Assembly (NCBI GenBank): GCA_024516035.1
Contig: CM044961.1
Location: 37,599,112-37,663,111 of the forward strand
Reading direction: 5' to 3'
Source of the DNA: Bactericera cockerelli
Lineage: Eukaryota > Arthropoda > Insecta > Hemiptera > Triozidae
DNA: 64,000 nucleotides
The notes below the pieces were generated by a model. That model had not been told where the DNA came from, ran no database searches, and was given only the letters and a program-made list of their open reading frames with translations. The translations under genes and the position numbers were made by a program. The stretch's first letter is position 1, and each line of letters opens with the position of its first letter. Below, one piece after another: positions 12,701 through 21,700 of the stretch.

Positions 12701-15700
12701 AGGGAGATTGCGGCTAAGATCCAAGGAGTAGAGGCGAGAGTAACAGGAAATAATGTACCCGTCCTCATTTTTGACATCGACGCGTCCATCAAAGGGAATG
12801 AGATTGAGGAATATATCAGGAGGACCACAAAGGAGCACGATACGGTGGTAAGATCTCTTCGCCTGGCGAGAGCGGGAACCCAGATCGCTACTGTCACTAT
12901 GCCGGCTAAAGCAGCGGAGACACTGATTCAGGAAGGGGACATAAAGATAGGGTGGACAAGGTGCCGCGTGAAGCCGAAGATTGACATAGTCCGGTGCTAC
13001 AATTGCTTACATATGGGGCACCACTCTGATATATGTAGGGAAGAGAAAAAGGAGAGAAGGTGTCTGCATTGCGCAGAGCCAGGTCATACGGCTAAAGAAT
13101 GTACTGGAAGAGCTTTTTGTACAGGGTGTAATCACTCTGGTCATAGAAATGACTCAGTCTCATGTCCTCGGTTTAAAAAGATGTTACAGATTAGCAGATC
13201 GGAGGTGGAGAGAGAAAAGGAATTGTCTGATGAAAAAGAAAAAATAACAGAGGATAAAGAAACAGAGGAAATGAATGGGGAAGAAAATATGGAAACTAGT
13301 TGATGATTAAGTTTTTGCAAGTTAATTTAAATAGGTCACCAAGGGCACATGATCTCATGGAAAAAACATGTGAGGAAGAGAAAATTGATATTTTACTAGT
13401 AAGCGAGCCAAATAAAGGGAAAGTGAGTAAAGAGAGAGGGTGGTACACGGACAGTAACTGTGATGCAGTGATTGGAGTGAGGGGGAGGAGTATAAGTGGA
13501 AGTCAAAGCGGTAGCGGGCTAGGGTATACATGGATTGGTGTTAATAATGTAAAGATTTTCAGCGTCTATATTTCACCAAATGTGTCGAGAGCAACTGTTG
13601 TGAAAATTCTGGACGACTTGGGCAAGGAGGTTAGGAGATCCAAGTATAAAGATTTTCTTATAGGTGGGGACTTTAACGCGAAGTCATTCGCCTGGGGATC
13701 TAGAATAGAGGACGACAGAGGAACTCTTTTATCTGAGTGGTTAGGGGAAATGGGCCTGGAGGTTTTAAATGTAGGGGAAACACCAACTTTTATAAGGGGA
13801 AATTCAAATTCAATATTAGATATCACAGTTTGCTCTAGGGGTATTCTAAGAAAAATAAAGAGGTGGAGAGTGTCAGAAGAAGAGAATTTGAGTGATCACC
13901 AAACTATCTTCTTTGAGATGGGTGATATCGTTGAAAATACAGATGACGAAAGCGCTAATAGGGAGAACAGTGTGAAGTGGATGTATGAAGAAGGAAAGAG
14001 AGATATATTGAAAATGCTACTAGAAAGGGAATTTGACGGAAGTGACTGTGAGCCGGTAGAGTGCATAAAAAAACTACAAGAAGCGTGTGAGACCATTTTT
14101 GGGAGAAAAAATAGAAATGGAAATGGGACCAATAGAAAAGGTATGTACTGGTGGAATAAAGAAATTGCGAGCAAAAGGAAAATGTGTCATAGGCAAAGGA
14201 GAATACTAGTGAGAACAAATAAGAGGAATGATGTAATGGAGGCTGAGAAAAGAGTTGTGAGACAAGAGTACTATAGGCTAAAAGAGGAACTAAGAGAGGA
14301 AATTAACAAGTCGAAGAGAGAATCATGGAAGAAGTTGTGTAATGAGCTAAACAAAAATGTATGGGGGAATGGTTATAAAATAGTATGTAATAAGTTTAAA
14401 GTGGGACCAACAGTGAAATTAAATGTAAGACAGAAGAGAGAAATAGCAGAAGAGTTGTTCCCGAGACATGAGAAAGTGACATGGAGAGTAGAGGAAGTGA
14501 GTGAGATGAATATACCTAAGTTTACGATGGAAGAGGTAGGAGAGGCTTTCCTAAACACTCGGAACAAAAAAGCACCCGGACCTGATGGCATTGGGGGAGA
14601 GATTGTAAAGGTATTTTTTGAGGCTGCTCCGGAATACTGTGTAAATATTTTTAACAAACTTTTGGTGGAGGGAAAATTCCCAAAAATCTGGAAAAAAGGA
14701 AAGCTCGCGCTAATAGAAAAGGGAATAAAAGAGGGAAAGATGACCTACAGGCCTATTTGTCTTCTGGACACAATGGGGAAAGTTTATGAGAGATTGATAA
14801 GAGAGAGATTGAATGAGGAAATTAAGATGAAAGGAGATCTGAGCGAAAATCAATATGGCTTTAGAGAGGGGAGGTCAACTGTGGACGCGATGCTTAGTGT
14901 ATTAAATGTAGCAGAGGAAGCAAAAAGGAAAGGAGATTTATTCACTCTGTACAACACTTTAGTTTTGTTTTTCGATATGACTAACGAAAAATGTGTAAAA
15001 TTAGACGAGAATTATTAATCCTAAATAAAAAATTAAAAAACTCGGTTTTAAAAAAAAATCAAGTCATTATTTCACTTGTGAACCACCCTGTATGTAATAT
15101 TTTTGATTAAAAAATTACTCAGGAATCATTTAGAAGTAAAATTATCAAATAAAATTCAGGTCGATCCATTTAAAAATCGAAAGTTGACACCTCAATTTCT
15201 GACTTTTGAACCACCCTGTATAAAAAAAAAATTCATAACTGAAACCGCATAATTAGCACATGTACCCTAGATTATTTTATTTTTCAAAAACTCTTTCAGG
15301 GGTCGAGTAATTTGTGGTGTCCAAGTTTGGTGGGACACCCTGTATAAAGCAATTTTTTTTATATAATTATTGCAGGTTCTAGAGCGAGAGATCCAGGAGC
15401 TGCGCGGGAACGTCAACACTCTGGTTCGTGTGAAGGAAAACACCAGCAAGGAACTGGACGTGTCCAAGCTCACCATCTACGACCTGCAGCAGAAGATAGC
15501 GGCGCTCGAGCAGAAGAAGAACGTCTCCAAGAGCATGAAGTCCTACGAGAGGATCATCGAGCAGATGAAAGCCGACTACGCCAAGCAGGAGAAGTACTAC
15601 CAGAATGTGCAGACCAAAGTACTATCCGAGGTAAGAATAAGACTAAAGTACTATCCGAGGTAAGACTAAGACTAGAGTACTATCCGAGGTAAGACTAAAG

Positions 15701-18700
15701 TACTATCCGAGGTAAGACTAAAGTACTATCCGAGGTAAGACCAAAGTACTATCCGAGGTAAGACTAAAGTACTATCCGAGGTAAGACTAAAGTACTATCC
15801 GAGGTAAGACTAAAGTACTATCCGAGGTAAGAATAAAGTACTATCTGAGGTAAGAATAAGACTAAAGTACTATCCGAGGTAAGACTGAAGTACTATCCGA
15901 GGTAAGACTAGAGTACTATCTGAGGTAAGAATAAGACTAGAGTACTCTCCGAGGTAAGACTAAAGTACTATCCGAGGTAAGACTAAAGTAATATCCGAGG
16001 TAAGAATAAGACTAGAGTACTATCCGAGGTAAGACTAAGACTAGAGTACTATCCGAGGTAAGACTAAAGTACTATCCGAGGTAAGACTAAAATACTATCC
16101 GAGGTAAGACTAAGACTAGAGTACTATCCGAGGTAAGACTAAGACTAGAGTACTATCCGAGGTAAGACTAAAGTACTATCCGAGGTAAGAATAAGACTAG
16201 AGTACTATCTGAGGTAAGAATAAGACTAGAGTACTATCCGAGGTAAGACTAAGACTAGGGTACTATCTGAGGTAAGACTAAAGTACTATCCGAGGTAAGA
16301 ATAAGACTAGAGTACTATCTGAGGTAAGACTAAAGTACTATCCGAGGTAAGACTAAAGTATTATCCGAGGTAAGAATAAGACTTAAGTACTATCCGAGGT
16401 AAGAAAAAGACTAGAGTACTATCTGAGGTAAGAATAAGACTAAAGTACTATTCGAGGTAAGAATAATACTAAAGTACTATCCGAGGTAAGACTAAAGTAC
16501 TATCCGAGGTAAGACTAAGACTAAAGTACTGTCCGATGTAAGAATTTTTTTTTTTAAATAACAATGAGGTTTACCCTTCATTTGCTGAAAACTCACAAAT
16601 CAGCTAACCGAAATGCCAGTATCACGAAGTCTTCTCCGCGAATCAGGAAGTTGTTCTTCCAAATTTAGTAGGTACCTCATATTTCGCCTTCATAAATTTC
16701 TGCATTTGAATGATCACCGATTTGCGTACTATCTTAGATGGGAAAAACCAGTGCCTAAGCAATGACTTAAGAACTCGATTTTGTCTATTAATTTCGCCTA
16801 ACTCTAAGATTTCTTATTTCCACGATGATTTTACCCTATTTATCAAGATTTATTTATTTATGTCACATGATAAATAAATAAATAATCAAATTTCCTCTGT
16901 TCTCTCCCAAAAAGTTAAGTTTAGCTTAGGAGGTAATCCAAAATGTATATTTTCTTGATGTAAATAAATTTGCCACATTTTCAATTCAATTCAATTCAAT
17001 TCCCCCCCAGTTTGACCGTCTCAAGGGCGAGCTGGAGAAGATTCGCACCGAAAAGGACAAGATGGCCCGGGAGATCACCTCCTCCGTGGACTTCATCCGG
17101 ACCCGGCTGCTGGACGACCCCAGCTTCGACCTGTCCTCCCTGAGGGAGCTGGAGGCGGTGGAGGCGAGCGATGAGGAGTGCGGGTTCAGTGTGATGCGGA
17201 CGCTGCAGCAGTTCCTCCGCATGAAGCAATGTGATATTATTGTGAGTGTTTTTGTTTTGTATTTATATGTAATTATAATGCGTTTTCTTTGTGTTATTAT
17301 GTCACAATTTTAGTGGGTAGCGCAGAATGATGATAACGGGCTCGACGTTGCTTAACTTGACGTAACACAAAAATTATACATAAAATTCAAGTAAGTTATC
17401 ATATTTGTGTTAATCACTTTCGTGATATCACAACTACTGAAACTTGCTTTACTAAATCTGCGCTGAATCTGGAACTTGAACCACCAACCTCCAGGTTACA
17501 AGTCCGCCACCTTATTAATCAATTTACTGAGGTAGTAATAATAATAATAATAATAATGCTTTTCTTTGTGTTATTATGTCACAATTTTAGTGGGTAGCGC
17601 AGAATCATAGCACTTTACCACTTTAATTATTTTTTTGCCACTGATTCTGCCTCTGGTCGCTGCTTCACATCATAGCAGCTACTCATTTTTCCTCACCAAG
17701 TATGAGTGGATCCCGAACATCCAAGTACAGAGTAGAAAAAGCCAGGTCACCATGTGTGCAATGCTTAGCGCGCTAACTCACTCGGCCACGGCGACTTCTC
17801 AGTAACGTTAAAAAAAATGTCAAAAAATGCTATTGCATATGCAGTCAAGAATCATTGACTTTTAGACTAACTCACTTGGCCACAGTGACAGTATTTATAA
17901 TTATTTAATGTGTATTATTTCAGTTTTTTTTCACGTTACCAAAAAAACAATTCACGTCTTATTACAGAAAAGTCTGAAAACGTGTCGCACCTCCACGGGT
18001 AGTGGTGGCGGAGGCGGGGGCGGCAGCACGGAGCCCGGCAGCGGGGGGGCGACACGCTGCGCACCTCCACTCTGCCCAACCAAACCGACGCCCCCCCGCC
18101 CCCTGAGGACCCCTCCCTCCCCCTCCCCCTCCCGCCCGTTCCTCCCCCTCCCACACCTCCCCCCAGCATGGGCGGCGACCTGCCCTCTCCCCCCCCGCCC
18201 CCCTCGCCGGCACCCGCCTCGACGGAAAAGTGCGGCGACCGAAGTGGTGGGAAAAATTCTTCGACCGCCGAAAAAAATCCCTCGCGGGACAAAAGTCCGA
18301 GTGGGAAAAGTCCCGCGAGCAGCAAAAGTCCCGCGGCGGAACAGTCGGCGCGCAAGGCGAACAACAACAATTTGGCGGAGTTGAACTCGATTCTGCTCGA
18401 CCGGCTGAAGAAGCGAGAGAGTCAGCTGAAGTCCATGACGCTCGAGTGTCTGAACATGAGCGAGGTGCACTTCGACTCGATGAAAGATGTGATGAACGAC
18501 TTTGTGCGGTACCACTTCGCGGAGAGTCTGAGGAATGTGAGGTGAGAATAAGACTAGAGTACTATCCGAGGAAGTAGTATACTGAGGAATGTGAGGTAAG
18601 AATAACAATAAAGTACTGAGGAATGTGAGGTGAGAATAAGAATAAAATACTGAGGAATGTGAGGTGAGAATAAGAGTAAAGTACTGAGGAATGTGAGGTG

Positions 18701-21700
18701 AGAATAAGAATAAAGTACTGAGGAATGTGAGGTGAGAATAAGAATAAAATACTTAGGAATGTGAGGTGAGAATAAGAGTAAAGTACTGAGGAATGTGAGG
18801 TGAGAATAAGAATAAAGTACTATCCGAGGTAAGAATAAGAATAAAGTACTGAGGAATGTGAGGTGAGTGGGAGACCTAATGACTTATGTAAAAGTTAAAT
18901 GACGACTTCTTTTTATTTCATCTTTCGATCTAAAGAGAAATACAAAATTATTACCTGACAAACAGCAATGAGATTTAAATATCAATTGAAATAATATCAA
19001 CAACAAACAAAAATAAATAAGAGATAAAAAAAAGAAGAAAAATCAAAAAAATGGGAATGGGATCAAGTAGAAAAAGATGTCAGAAAAATAGGATTCACAG
19101 TAGAGGGAGCGCAGGATCGGAGAGCATGGANNNNNNNNNNNNNNNNNNNNNNNNNNNNNNNNNNNNNNNNNNNNNNNNNNNNNNNNNNNNNNNNNNNNNN
19201 NNNNNNNNNNNNNNNNNNNNNNNNNNNNNNTAAGATATTGTTGTGGACACTTCCTGAATTCTTCTTTTCTACCTACAGGTCCAAGATATTTTTTATTAGG
19301 TATTTATTTTGTTAGCGTGTTTTTTCTCTCCTTTTTTTATTGTAAATATATTATTCAAGTTTTAAATAATCCAAACATCAAGTTAGTTCAAAAAATAAAG
19401 AATTAAGATTAATTTTATATAATATCAAGAAACGTGTTTTCAATTAAGTCTCTTAGGTTCTTGTGTTCTCAGGAGGAAACAACAAGATAAACATGAGTTA
19501 ACCCTGTTGATTTGTTTAAAACATGAAAAAAATTTTTGCCAGTCCAGTTGATTCAGAGAATTTTTGACATTTTCATGTCTTTGCTCTGGCACATAACCAA
19601 AATTATGTAACGAAATTAAGTAACGAAATTATGTAACGAAATATTAAATTGACATTTTCATGTCTTTGCTCTGGCACATAACCAAAATTATGTAACGAAA
19701 TTATGTGACGAAATTATGTAACGAAACTTGAATAGTAAAGATGAAAATGTCCCAATGGTTGCAGACTCGTATGTAAGCGTTTTTTTCTAATCTTCGAGAA
19801 CACCTCGCCCGGAGACTGTCACTTCTCATGAAGGGAACAGGCTTCTGGACTTAGGTTTTTTCTCTTCTCTCTTTTTGACATTTTCATGTCTTTGCTCTGG
19901 CACATAACCAAAATTATGTGACGAAATTATGTAACGATATTATGTAACGAAATTATGTAACGATATTATGTAACGAAATTATGTAACGATATTATGTAAC
20001 GAAATATTGAATTGTAAAGGGAGAGAAGAGGGAAAGTGTGTGTCATGCGCACAATGGCGAAGTATTGAATTGTAGAGGGAGAGAAGAGAGAAGGTATGTG
20101 TCATGCGCACAATACGAAATTTGGTCAGTTGGGTTTTGGACTTTGAATAGTAAAGATGAAAATGTCCCAATGGTTGCAGACTCGTATGCAAGCGTTTTTG
20201 ACATTTTCATGTCTTTGCTCTGGCACATAACCAAAATTATGTGACGAAATTATGTAACGATATTTATTATTATTATCTGATCTGGTTGCAGGGTTTTCAG
20301 TGAAACCCTTACAATTAACACTGCGACCTAATTAGATCTATTGTGACCAGTTGATTCTATTCGGTTTTAACGTCCTGATTTGAGATAGTCAGGACGGTTT
20401 TACCCTCCATTCGCTGGGAATCGTACCAGCTACCCAAAGTAACCTCACCCAGCCTGGGTAGGGCCGGAAATGCCAGCCTCAGGTGTTTGGAAGGGACAGA
20501 ATTTTCTTTGAAAAGTTTGCCCCAACCGGGAGTCGAACTCGAGACCTCTGGACTACAGGCAGTAGTCACAACCATTACGCCACGGAGGCTGGTGATTCAG
20601 AGGATAGTGCGCCTATTTCTAAACCTATTAGTCGCGGGTTCGATTCAAGCCCAGCAAAACTTTTTTTGAGATAAATATGCAACAATAGCATAGCTGTAGA
20701 ACGTTTAAAGAGAACGGCAAATGTCTGTAATCCGATCAGGAAGTTGTAGAACGTTTTCCTCTCAAAAATAAAGGGAACGGCCAATGTCTGTAATCTGATC
20801 AGGAAGAACTACATACCCCTAGATTTGACGTTACAGAGTTAGGTATTACAAAACCTAGTATTAGGGTGTAATTAATATACGTTTCTGTGAGAAAAGGAAA
20901 ACAGACGACTAGCAATAACTTGAGTTATAGAATTTGTCTACTAATTTCGCCCTAAATCAAGGGTTATACTTTACCCTATTGCTAATTAACGATGTAGTTC
21001 TGTTAGTTGATGATTAGCCCTCAGCGTAGTTTTTTATAAGAGATATACCTACATATCTTACGTAGGAAAATTGATGTTCAGGAACTGAACTCTCAAAAGT
21101 ACCACATAATTTTCCGTTACTTTTGTTAAATTGTATAATTATACTACTGTGTGAAATAAGTAGTGGGACTACATCGATGGAAACGCACCCTTATATATTT
21201 TGATGTATTTTCTTCTTTAGAGGGTTGGCAACACTGTTTTCAATCTGTAACCATAGCGTGTAGATTAATAAGTGTGGAAACGAGCCCCAGTTTCGTGGAC
21301 ACGCCACATAGCGCGACACCATCGCCTCAGACTACATATTTCTCGTGGGCTGTCTCGGTAGCTTCATAACGTGTTATTAATTCATCACAATGGGATGATA
21401 CGATGGCTCGGTGGATAAGGCGGCACTCTCGACATCCCAGGATTCGCGATTCAGGCGGGACATGAATAGAATTTTTGTATTACGTTGGACTTATTGTTTG
21501 AATAATGGGACATGATAGTCCTAATCGAGCACTATAAACACGACAGTATTACTGTTTTTTTTTTTTTTTAGATGGGAATATCGTTTCCCTTATTTAGATA
21601 AATTAGAAAGTTCAAAACTCTGTTAACCTGAAATATAAATGGTTTATAAAGGAAATTTCAAAAACTTCTGTGTAATATTCCTCAATGAGAAATAAGTCAC

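Larger units (their letters stand above)
9747..14942. mobile_element. R1-clade non-LTR retrotransposon with a twin-priming inversion
   Basis: The left end is a T-run (the poly-A tail on the minus strand), followed by the element's 3' end on the minus strand up to about 10195. The rest, from 5' UTR through ORF1 to the middle of ORF2, then runs on the plus strand to 14942. The insertion is flanked by a near-perfect repeat, CACCCTGTACAACACTT (about 9730-9746) and CACTCTGTACAACACTT (from about 14943), as a target-site duplication. Inverted 5' part plus sense 3' part with a tail is the known product of twin priming. The reverse transcriptase core is missing between the two parts. Confidence 0.85.
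9574..15350. mobile_element. Older DNA repeat with CACCCTGT ends, split by an R1-type LINE
   Basis: The left end reads ACAGGGTGGTCC and the right end GGGACACCCTGTAT. The same ACCACCCTGTAT motif recurs inside at about 15085 and 15210. The LINE at 9747-14942 lies inside it, flanked by a direct repeat of this element. Class uncertain; a TIR-type DNA transposon is likely. Confidence 0.5.

Noticed and set aside
15616..16543. CRISPR-like look of regularly spaced short repeats
   Set aside because: The units are directly tandem with no unique spacers, in a eukaryotic intron. They are amplified splice donors.
17952..18608. Minus-strand frame of 218 codons over exon 9
   Set aside because: It comes from GC-rich, stop-poor sequence opposite a spliced plus-strand exon.
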